Assembly (NCBI RefSeq): GCF_000004195.4
Contig: NC_030680.2
Span: 139,437,545 to 139,501,544 of the forward strand
Direction of reading: 5' to 3'
DNA: 64,000 nucleotides
Source: Xenopus tropicalis
Lineage: Eukaryota; Chordata; Amphibia; Anura; Pipidae
A program made the position numbers and the translations under genes. This document shows positions 37,161 through 48,500 of this stretch, one piece after another. Position 1 is the stretch's first letter; each line of letters begins with the position of its first letter. The notes beneath the pieces were generated by a model that saw only the letters and a list, made by a program, of their open reading frames with translations, was not told the DNA's origin and ran no database searches.

Positions 37161-37985
37161 TACAGGTATGGGACCTGTTATCCAAAATGTTCAGGACCTG
37201 GGGTTTTCTGGATAAGGGGTCCTTCTGTAATTTGGATTTCCATAACTAAAGTCTTGGGATCAAGTACAGGTACTGTTTTATTATTACAGAGAAAAGGGAA
37301 TAATTTAACCATGAAATAAACCCAATAGGGCTGTTCTGCCCCCAATAAGGGGTAATTATATCTTAGTTGGGATCAAGTACAGGTACGGTTTTATAATTAC
37401 AGAGAAAAGGGAATCATTTAACCATGAAATAAACCCAATAGGGCTGTTCTGCCCCCAATAAGGGGTAATTATATCTTAGTTGGGATCAAGTACAGGTACG
37501 GTTTTATTATTACAGAGAAAAGGGAATCATTTAACCATTAAATAAACCCAATAGGACTGTTCTGCCCCCAATAAGGATTAATTATATCTTAGTTGGGATC
37601 AAGTACAGGTCTTTTTTTATTATTACAGAGAAAAGGGAATCATTTAACCATGAAATAAACCCAATAGGGCTGTTCTGCCCCCAATAAGGGGTAATTATAT
37701 CTTAGTTGGGATCAAGTACAGGTACTGTTTTATTATTACAGAGAAAAGGGAATCATTTAAACATAAAATAAACCCAATAGGACTGTTCTGCCCCCAATAA
37801 GGGGTAATTATATCTTAGTTGGGGTCAAGTACAGGTACTGTTTTATTATTACAGAGACAAAGGAAATTATTTTTAAAAATTATAATTATTTCCTTATAAT
37901 GGAGTCTATGGGAGATTGCCTTTACATAATTCAGAACTTTCTGGATAACGGGTTTCCGGATAAGGGATCCCATACCTATACCTGT
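37161..37985. mobile_element. TACAGGTAT-type MITE (copy 5) expanded into a 113-base minisatellite
   Basis: The ends tacaggtatgggacctg and ggatcccatacctata enclose about six units. 'gggatcaagtacagg' starts at 37257, 37369, 37482, 37595, 37708 and 37821, giving spacings of 112 or 113 bases. The unit is the same as in copy 3 (32650), in opposite orientation. Confidence 0.88.
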
Positions 37986-38276
37986 TTATACATACAAGCA
38001 CAATTCTGCTCTGCTTCTGAAAATGTTCTGTAAACTAGATTATAAATGATTATAAACGAATTGTAAATAACTTGTCATAAAGAATGGTTTTGTTTGACTG
38101 CAATTGGTTTATTTTGTACATTTTTAAATTTTTGTCAGGGTTTTCCAGATGACTTGTGTGCCCCTCTCTTGTGTGGCTGTGGTTCTGTGATGGGGTCCAG
38201 CTGGCCAGTGCACCCAAAAAAGGTAGGTTGCTATAGGTACTTGCTACCTAGCAGAAAGGAGATGGACTAAGACCAT

Positions 38277-38766
38277 GGGGCACATTTACTAACCCATGAA
38301 CGGGTCGAAATGAGTCCGATTGCGTTTTTTTCGTAATGATCGGTATTTTGCGATTTTTTCGGCTTCTTTACGAATTTTTCGTTACCAATACGATTTTTGC
38401 GTAAAAACGCGAGTTTTTCGTAGCCATTCCGAAAGTTGCGTAAAATCTGGCGATTTTTCATAGCGTTAAAACTTGCGCAAAAAGTTGCGCTTTTTTCGTA
38501 GCGTTAAAACTTACGCGAAACTTTGCACCTTTTAAGTTTTAACGCTACGAAAAAGGCGCAACTTTTCGCGTAAGTTTTAACGCTACAAAAAAAGCGCAAC
38601 TTTTTACGCAACTTTCGTAATGGCTACGAAAAAATCGTATTGGTAACGAAAAATTCGTAAAGAAGCCGAAAAAATCGCAACAAATACGAAAAAGTCGCAA
38701 AATGTTCGTTTTCAAGTCGGAACTTTTCCAATTCGGGGCGGATTCGTGGGTTAGTAAATCAGCCCC
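38277..38766. mobile_element. 490-base palindromic MITE
   Basis: ggggcacatttactaaccc at the left pairs with gggttagtaaatcagcccc at the right, and the arms are long and built from 'cgtaaaaacgcga', 'cgttaaaacttacgcg' and 'ttacgaaag' motifs. Close relative at 52705-53187, shorter one at 40564-40802. Confidence 0.85.
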
Positions 38767-40009
38767 TAAGACACTGTGCTAAATTCCTTATTCTGTGGTT
38801 TGTAGGAAAGGCACACTGTAGGCGTTTTCCCATCTGCACTGGAAGATAATGGTGGCTGAGGGTGGGCTCCTTCCTTACTGGTTATTGTCATATCTCTGGC
38901 AACAAATGCTTCCCTTTGCCGTCGGTAAGTATCTATGTAAACATGTATGCAATGTGAGAAATATGCAAGTTACTCTTCATTAGAAATAGCTTTACTACAA
39001 GGCTGAGAAGGTATTTGCCCTGGAACCAGCCTTTCAAGGGGAAGTCATTAAATGTGTTATTATTACTACATACATTTTTTTCCGGCTCATCAACTCAGAG
39101 TCCTCAGGCTGCGCTTTCACTTCAACTTCTATAACCTCAAATGGTGTCATGGGAATTGTAGTCCCGCAGCTATAGGACTTTTGTACCTTACAGGAGAATT
39201 CAAGATGGGACATTTTGCCTTAGGCATAGTTTTCTGATGTATGGGCTGATCCTTCCCTAATTCTAATTTCCTAATTGACTTTACAGCAATCAAGGCAGCC
39301 GTTATAGGTGCACAGATATGCAGGGGCACGAGGGGGTGATATATTAACAGTTAAATTTTTTCCGTGATTTAAATAATTTTGTGCAAAAACTCCAAAATTC
39401 GAACGTTCGATATTTATTACGTGCAAAACAATCTATGAAACTCGAACTTTAAAACTTTGGAATCTAAAAAAGTTCAGATAAAAGTAATGTTTTTTGAGTT
39501 TTTCTTCACTGTTTTATTAAATCGAGTTTATTAAATTTTCATATATTATCTTACTTCAATTCATATATGCTGCAATTGGCCCAACAGAGCAAGGTTTAAT
39601 AAATCTGTAAAATTAAAAAAAACAAAAAAGCTTTAAAAAATGATCTTATTTCCTTTTTAGTGGCCTTAAGGACTTATCACTTCAGAAGCAGAAAAAGTTC
39701 TTACTCAGATTACACAAGTCCAAGTTCTTTACTATATTAGAACCAGTGGGTTTTCCCGAGTCTCTGATTAGTTAAGTATTATTGCCAACTAGGTATTTAC
39801 CTCCCCGAACCTCATACAGATGTAGCTTGCATCACTCAGCCTGCTCTCTCCTTTTTAATATGGCACCTTGGCGGAAGCCAGGGGCAAATCTAAACTGTTG
39901 AAAATTGTGTGAATATACTGTAAATTTTGGGTTGTTTTGGGTCGTTTTGGGTTGATTCAACTTTTGCTAGCATTTCGCTCTGAACCGAGCTTCATCAGGC
40001 ATGCTACCT

Positions 40010-40046
40010 CTTTATAGGTAAGGCCTCACCTTGAGTATGCAGTGCA
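40010..40046 (+). mobile_element. Tiny LINE fragment
   Basis: 'cctctttataggtaaggcctcaccttgagtatgcagtgc'-like sequence matches the RT C-terminal part of the LINE remnants at 3660-3720 and 41900-41950. Confidence 0.5.
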
Positions 40047-40563
40047 GTTAGTATTATTTCTGCGCGCTAATTAACGCAATGCGTTAAAATTAACGCATTT
40101 GGTTGTGTGCTATTTAACGCATGCAATATGCGACTTAACGCATGCGATAATACTTTAGCGAATTGCACTTTTTTGGCGTCAATTTTAACGCAAAAAAGCA
40201 TGCGATAAGCGTTATTGCACTTTAGTGAATCAACCCTATATTATTTTATGTTTCTAAGTTTCTAGATAAAAGAGGAAAGTGCATTTTATTTCAGTTTCCA
40301 CTTGTTGTGCTTCTAGAACTGGGCACTCATGGATAGATCATCGTAATGGTGACATGTACAAACAAGCGGATCTTTGCCCAGTTTGGCCATCCACACTGAT
40401 TTTTAGCCAGATATCGGTCTTTTGGCAAGATCCATACACAGGCCAATACGCTGCCATCTTAATCTGGAGGAACCAAGTCGGCTGCTTCATTGGCCCATAT
40501 ATTGCCAGTTTATGTCATTTATAAAGATTTGTAACAACAAAAACACAAAACTGTGCACTCTTA

Positions 40564-40802
40564 GGGGCAGATTTACTAAGACACGAACACTTGGAGCATA
40601 TGTTTGCCAAATTTTTCGTGTCTGCGTGACTTTTTTGACACCCGCACAACTTTTCCGAAGCCCGCGCGACTTTTTCGTACACTTACGCGAAAAAATCAGA
40701 AAGGTTTTTCCGCTGTTTACAATCGTTCGGTACGACATTTTCATATCCAATACGAATTTGTCCCGTTCGGGATTCAAACTCACGTTTTCATGAATGTGCC
40801 CC
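40564..40802. mobile_element. Short MITE related to the ggggc-atttactaa family
   Basis: Left end ggggcagatttactaaga, right end tgaatgtgcccc. Interior similar in style to 38277-38766 but much diverged. Confidence 0.55.
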
Positions 40803-41679
40803 TTTGTTACTATTTGGTGCTGTCTATTATTATTATTATTATCAGCCAACAATTAGCAATTGTTCCTGGATAACTGATACCATACATGTAACCCTCTGTA
40901 AAGCATGAAAAAATTATCCTGCAAATCCTGTCAAGAATAACTCGTATGTAAAATTCCTGTAATTTCACCTTCCCATTGACTCCAATGCATTTTGGAGAAA
41001 TTTTGCTGTAGCAAAATAAGCCAGTTTTGCTATCTGTGGGCACAGCATAGGCTTAGTGGGTTTAGGATGCTTGAATTTAACAAATAAAAGTCGAATAATA
41101 ATGAAGCATGCAATTCCCCCTGATCCCATTATGATCTGGCCATGCCACCCTTACCCCCCTGGGCAAACCACCAACCATTCTCCAACTCTCTCTCCCGAAG
41201 CTGCCTGTATCTCAGATTGTATATTGTGGGGCTTAACATTTATTCAGGTGCAAATTATGAGGAGTGGGAGGCTGTGTTGTTACTGGAGCTATATTAATAT
41301 ATAACGGAGACAGGCCAATAGCTTCCTGATGCTGTCACAGGACACAAAGCTGAGGCCAGCTTGAAGTATATTACAATATATGGACAAACAATCCCTGTTT
41401 TGCTTAAAGGGGAGGGCATTGCTTGGCAGCTTAATTTGTTTCCTATGGTTGGGTGTCCAAACCTGTACCATGTACTCAATACATTATCCAGCCAATAGGT
41501 CAAACCCCTTTTATTTTCTAACAATGCTTTATTAGCCATAGCAGCTACTGCCCGGTATGTCCAGTCTTTCTACAAACCTTTCTACAGCTTTGGTTTGGGG
41601 TTTCTGCACATATGCATGCTTTAGTTTGCTTTGCCATATACATATAAGTTGCACACAGGATGCTGCCACCATGCAGAGA

Positions 41680-42090
41680 TATTTGACTAAATTGGAAAAC
41701 TGGGCAACAAACTGGTGAATGATGTTCAATGTTGTGATATGCTAAATTGTGCCTTTTGGTAGAAATAATATAAATGTTACAGGTATACATTATATGGTAG
41801 TGTGGACTGGGGAAGAAGGACTGGGGGTTTTGTGGAAAACATACAGTACTAGTCTAGAAAGCTCATAAAAGGGCATTAACTTGAGAAATGATAATTTGTT
41901 TCTTTATAGAGATCCCTGGTAAGGCCTCACCTTGAGTATACAGTGCAGTTTAGGGCTCCAGTCTTTAAGAAGGATATTAATGAGCTGGAGAGAGTGCAGA
42001 AATGTGCAACTAAACTGGAAGATTTAAGCTATGAGGTTAGACAGTTACAGTGGGGGTTGTTTTCTCTGGTGAAAAGGCGCTTGCCCAGGC
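41680..42090 (+). mobile_element. CR1/L2-like LINE fragment
   Basis: Matches the LINE at 3440-3850: 'tgactaaattggaaaactgg', then 'ccctggtaaggcctcaccttgagtat' and 'aaggatattaatgagctggagagagtgcag'. Stops and frameshifts are present. The 3' part is missing. Confidence 0.7.
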
Positions 42091-42129
42091 CCTGTGCTTC
42101 TGCTCCTCCACTACTCAGCCAATAGGTTC

Positions 42130-43897
42130 CCTTTATGTTTTAAGTTTCCTGTTTATTTTTACTTTATGGTTTATCGTCATTCGCACACACATATACACAT
42201 TTTGTTTTTTATTTATCTATTTTTGCTCATATTGGATCGTGGGTGCTCCCACTGCGCAGTATTACTAGATTGCTCACTTTGGGCACCAAATACTTCCCCC
42301 TATATACAGCTGTTATTCTGTGAGTCTAGTGGTTGTTGTTGCCTTGTATACTTTTATAGCCTGCACTCATTGTACTTGTGTAATGGCACCGTGCCCTGAG
42401 GTATAACAGGGTACTATGGGATATGCGTGGATTGGTGAGAATGAAGGGGCAAATCATAGTGATCTGAAGGTGGGATTCTCATACATTCTCTCTCTACCAG
42501 GAATTTATGAGGTGGAATATTGGACATTGTAAAGCAGTACAATGTAAAGCCGGCCTTACCTAGTATATATAACCTATAATTACTATGATATTGTCCTCTT
42601 TCTTTGTACTTGTGCAGTTGACATACACATGATTTTGATAGTTCAGATTTACAGGCTACAGGATTTTTGGGGATTGAGACGGTCACTCTGGGCTACAGAA
42701 TAGGGGATACAGACAATGTCTTGTTAAAAAAGGTTGTGAATAGATCTATAAACTGAAAAGTAGATAATAATTAGAGACAACTTTCTGCCAGCTTGGAAGG
42801 TAGCAACTGGAAATTAGGTTCTGGAATTGCCCAGATATATCGTCATAGGCCTAATACAATATGACAACACAGAAATCCACAGGAATGCACTACAAATAAT
42901 TGCCTTTAGCAGTGATTTATTCTGAGAATAAAACCAAGTGGTTTTAGTGCATCACAACTGAAGGGGGCAAACCCAATGCTGCCCCCCCACCCACCTAATG
43001 ATGGGATCACTAGCGCCCAGAGCATAGTTTGGTTCTTAAAGGAATCGGGGCAGCCCTAATCTCTCCTATCAACATTCTGACATGGCCCGATATACTCACA
43101 TACTTTGGGAAAAGTGCTTTTATTTAACCATTGAGTTTTAACAGCCCAAACAGGGATATGTGCCAAACGGTATGTTTAGCAGGATAAAGAATAAATGAAT
43201 ATCATTTGCAGAACTGCTCATTGGGAAGATTTAATTTACTTTAAGTTTGTGTTTATAAATAACCTTTGGGATATCTGGTAATAGTGTCTATTTTGGCCTC
43301 AAATATGTTGTTAACTAAAATCCATCCAAATGACTCTTATAATTAATGCATTATAGAAGTAACCTAGTTTACATTGGCTCCCCAGATCCAGGTGGGTGGG
43401 AGTCACACCTCCATAACAAGATATCTGTGCTGGGAGTGCTTCTAAAATACCATTTTGCTGATTCTGGTTCCCACTCACTGTATAATTTGCAAAACACAAT
43501 TGTAGTTTAGGCCTCAGTGTATAATGTAGTGGGGTGCAAGTACCTACAGAATGTTGCCATACTTAATGTGCTTGGGGGCAGTACCCACTGAGATGTGCAT
43601 TTGTTGGCAGTATTCACTGATTCTCACTGTATGTGGCTGTCAGCATTCACTGTCTCTCACTGTATATAAAGTATTTGGGATGCCAGTACCCACTACCTCA
43701 GTGTTCATTGTTCTCAGAGTATACTGTTTGTATCCTGCCTGTACTCACTGCTTTATACTACACTACATAATACATATTTAAATACTGCCACAGTCTTGTG
43801 CTTAATGGGCCTCTAGGGGCTGCCTGGCAGTCAGTGTACCCCAAATACCAGGGCCTTGTCATGTCCACAAATTACCAGCACCCACCACTTTTTACTA
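42130..43897. other. Gene-free stretch
   Basis: No gene or nameable repeat. Short tandem variants of 'cagtattcactg..ctcactgtat' lie at about 43600-43720, as a weak old repeat. Confidence 0.3.
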
Positions 43898-44191
43898 TAC
43901 AGGTATGGGACCTTTTATCCAGAATGTTTGGGACCTGAAGTTTTCCAGATCAGAGGTCTTTCTGTAATTTGGATCACCTTACCATACGTCTACAAAATAA
44001 TCTCCTAAACCTTAATTAAACCCAATAGATGTGTTTTTAATCCAATATAGATTCATTATATCTTAGCTGGGATCTAGTACAAGGTACTTGTAAAAAAAAA
44101 TGCAAAACTTGAATTATTTGATTAGAATGGAGTCTATGGGAGATGGCTTCCCGTAATTCAGAGCTTTCTGGATAACGGATCCATTCTTGTA
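43898..44191. mobile_element. TACAGGTAT-type MITE (copy 6)
   Basis: tacaggtatgggacctttt at the left; 'ttctggataacggatccattcttgta' at the right in diverged form. Confidence 0.75.
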
Positions 44192-44808
44192 TAATATACT
44201 TTGTTGCCAGTTCCCTGTGATTCTCACTATACAATGAGCTTGGGGTGCAGAACCCACTGCATTTTCTGTATAATGTGCCCCAGATGGTCCAGCCTGAATT
44301 GTGTGAAAAGTACAATCAATCATGCATATTGGTACAATATTCATAACAAAGCTTTGCAACTTGGGCCCCATTTACCAGCACTGGGAAATCACATGCAATT
44401 CATAGTATTTAGCAGAAAATAAAGCTATGATTCTGGGAAGCACACTGCATTGTGGGTAAGTGCCTAGAGGGGACCATGGCTGGAACCATTCTCCCAAATA
44501 CCCATATACCAATAATGAATTTGGATTAATGATACAGTTGAATTACTTCCATATTACAGGTATCCTGCAAAGGAATGTCAAAAAGCCTCCCCTGGTAAAT
44601 GTAAGAGTCACATTTCCACTTTTAGAGCAGAGAGTAGAATTGCACCCCCCATTAACTAGCTCCAATGCAAGAGAAGTAAGCAAGGGGGCAGTATTGGGGA
44701 TGCTGCCTGAGGTGGCAACAGGCATAAAATCAGCATTGGTTTGGAAACAAGTAGAGTTTGACCTCTGTAAGAACACGGATCTCTGGTAGTGTTAAAACTT
44801 TATATTCC

Positions 44809-44814
44809 TTTATT
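44809..44814 (-). terminator. Candidate poly(A) signal for the TTLL gene
   Basis: AATAAA on the minus strand, about 750 bases after the TAA at 45560. No nearer signal was found. Weak evidence. Confidence 0.25.
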
Positions 44815-45559
44815 TAGAAGAATTTGGGAATAGAGTTCCCATTCCACATTGACATAAAGACGTCTGTTGATCATAGATGTTTCAATATCTTGTATATATA
44901 AGTCTTCTGGGCAGCTCTAGAGATATTTCCTTTAAAACTTTACAGTTCCTGGCAGCCAGGGATGACTTCCCCTTGCAGTAGGCCTTATTAATAAAAACCT
45001 GCTGTATCGGGGCCCTCCACCCACCCTCCCTGCTGCCAGCAGTGTCGCTGCATAGGGCACTAGAGACACAGAACAGTACTTCCCTGGTCCATCTAGGTTC
45101 TGTGTCTGCTTTCTTTTTCTTTTTGGTATTCCAATTTTAAGGCTACAAAAAAGGACATGAATATTAATAATAGTACAAAATTAAATTTAATGTTTCCACT
45201 GAATGCACAATATGAATCATGTCACTCTATGGACAGGAGATGTCAAAGGAATGCACTGCACTGTATTTACCACATTGTCATCTTATTGTTATTATTATTT
45301 GTGTATAGCTCTACTAAATATATGCTGTAACTGGGTGAGATAAATAGTGCCTTAATGTTGCTTCTCTATTGCCCCATCTCCAGGGCCCATCTAGGAGAAG
45401 GGTAGCATGCAGTTACAAGTACTAAATGGATCCTATCCTTGGCCTGACCTTCTCTCCTGACAAGGTTTTAAAATATATAGCCCATTTCACTGCCCGAGGG
45501 GCCACCTTATCCCTTTGTATATCCAATGAGTATATATTCCTATTACCAGTATTCACCCC

Positions 45560-48500
45560 TTAATATAAATGTACCTGTTCCTGTATAAGCTCAAATGCTC
45601 CTGTGTCGCAGTTGGGATCAGTTTTTCGGTCAAGGACAACTTTTAGGATGTCCTCTAATAGATTTTTAAAGATCCCTTCAGTCACTTCGGAGGGTGAAGA
45701 TAAATCCGGTCTGAAATTGATCTCAATCAACCACGGCTGAAAATCCTCTCCGAACATGAAATCAGCACCATAAAAGTCAAAGCTGTTTTCTCTTTTATAC
45801 ACTGTATCCTGACAAGCCTGCAGAGTGTGAAGCAGGGCTTTCTTCATCCCCGGCATCATCACCTCTTCATAGGCATGTTCTGCACCTATCATACGTAGGT
45901 ACTCCTGCATTCGTTTATTGGACCATACATTGATCTCTGGTAGGTCAGGGTGACGATTTGGAGCGTTTGTAAGGTACTTCTGTATAGACCTGTTACACAG
46001 GTGTATGGATCTGCAGCAAAGAAAGTACAATGGTCAGACTTTGTGCTTGTATATTAATTAGGTTAAACTTTGTATAATTTAACTTTACTGTCCAATGGCT
46101 TTTCTAAATATTTCAACTACCTACCTGTCTAGATTCTCCAAGTTGAAAGGCTGTGATGAGAAACGAATGTAATTCACCTTATAGAACCAGATTGTTAAGG
46201 GTTCCCAGTCCGTTACTAGGAAGAACTGGCGTACATCAAACTTAGTTTCATAAATAAGAAGTGGCCTCTCGATGTACTTTTGAATCACCCATCTCTTTTC
46301 AAAAGAAGAGCATTGAGTGTCTTCCACATGATCGATTATGTCGTTCAGTCGATTCATGCACATTATATCTGTGGAAAAACAGGTGTAAAGTTAGAATGAT
46401 TCTTTCTATAAGTCAGTTTTAAATTCATTTTTAGTTTGCCTTTCTATCGTGAGGCAAATGCAGCAACAAAAACTAGCAGCCAATAGACTGCAGAAATGTA
46501 CAGATTACTTCTCTACCTCAGCAATTAGAAGCAGGACCTTGTTCATAACATTAATAAATAAACCCATCATTTCTAATGCAAAGAACAGTAGGGGTAGGAA
46601 AGCTGGTTGCTGGGGACCCTTAAGGGCAACTTATTTTCTTAATGTCATAAGATTTTACAGTCACCATGTTCTCTTACCTCTTCCTTGAGAGAGAAATGCT
46701 GGTTTAAGGATCCAGATATTTCTTTCTCCATCTATATCCAGCTGTGGGTGTATTGCCTTAATCTTATGTAAGACACTACAGCATCGGTCAACATGTGATG
46801 CAGAATTTTCAATGTCGGCACCATCACTGTAACAATACATGGGAAGGATTCAGCGTGAGTTTGGCTTAATCACTGACTTATTACACCACAGTTTTGAGTA
46901 ATAGTATGAACTAATAAATACATTATCTACAGTAAATCAACTTGTAGAGTCCTTATAGCTTGTCTAAGACTGAAAATTTCCAAAAAGACTATAGCAAGAT
47001 AATAGAAGGGCTCATTTATTAAAGCACAGGTAAGGGTCATAAGACAAATTGTCTTATGTGTCATTTAGGTGAGCAAGGTAGGACACAATTAATTTGCAAG
47101 TTAGTGGAAGGCATTGGGTGTTGGCCTCCCATAAGGCATTGGGTGTTGGCCTCCCATAAGGCATTGGGTGTTGGCCTCCCATAAGGCATTGGGTGTTGGC
47201 CTCCCATAAGACATTAGGTATTGCCCCTTCCCCTTTGTACCTGACAGCACTACACTCCTCATCAGACAAAGAAGCCGGTACAATGTTGAGACAGCAGGTT
47301 AGTTCAGTGCTGGGCCCAAAAGGGTGTAATAATATGATTACAGCACATGTGAGATTTATAAATAAGCCCCCTGTGCCTTTATGGCCAATAGGAGTTATTA
47401 GAAATGAAAAACAAAAAAATTGAATAGGAAAGATATATTCCAGAATTATGCGCCCACTGTTATTTTTTATGATTAATAAAAATTCTTTTTCAAACAAACT
47501 TACTGTATAACTCGATAGTAGCGCTCTCGAAATTCTGTCCAATCGGTATCCATTTCTTCGCATTCCTTGTCTATGTCGTCATTTTCTGAGATACCCAGGC
47601 ACATTTTACAGATCTTAAAGGCTGCTAATATAGTTTCAACTGGAACTGATTCAATTGAAGTGCAGCCGTCAGTTGTAGTTTCTATAAAACAAAAGAGAAA
47701 GTACGGTATGAGATGGTTAGAGAGCAAGTGGGAGCAAACTGTATATTTCATTTTTGAGGCAATTATCAACCCACACATGGCCATCTCAGCACAGGCATTG
47801 GGCAGGGCTGCTGCTATTCACTTACCTTCTACTTGAGAAGTCTTCTGGTTTCTTCTTATAACCCATTTTAAGATACTACGGGCTGCAGTTGCCATGAAAT
47901 CATCTAAATAAAGACAAAAAAACAGAATTTTATCTCTTACCCATAAAGTGATTAATCATTCAGCAATTTAGCTACTCTATATCTTGTTATATAATCACAC
48001 AAAATGTTGGGTTCTTAATAAAAGCTTTTTTGATTTGATTAGTCCCGTTGAGTGTAATATCTATTATTTTTATGGTTACTCTTATTTGCACCCAAGCAAT
48101 TTATACTTTTTTGGATTGAGTGCTCCTTCCAGTGGATTATTGTTATATAATCAGATACAAAACTGTAGGGAACATATTAAACTAGTAAGCACAATATGAG
48201 CTTTGGGAAAGTGCCCCTGAAATTATCCATAACTCCCAACGTAATGTTCGTATGTATTGTCTGTGTCAGACTTGGGCCCTGCTGTTTATAGTCTTGTAAG
48301 CTATGCAGCCATTACCATTTGCCCAATGTTTTTGAGAGTTATGCCAAAATAAATATTCATTTGAAATGATAAATATGATATAATTATAAATAGAAACAAC
48401 ATAATGTTGTAGGTGCTCTCACCAACGAATAACTGTTTCCCCTTTTTCTCTGTTAGGTCATAGCAGCGTGGGAAGAATGTGTCCGCGTTCACATCGGTAA

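Noticed and set aside
47054..47563. 169-codon open frame on the minus strand
   Set aside because: It starts in part of TTLL exon 12 in a wrong context and continues through the intron and the 25-base minisatellite.
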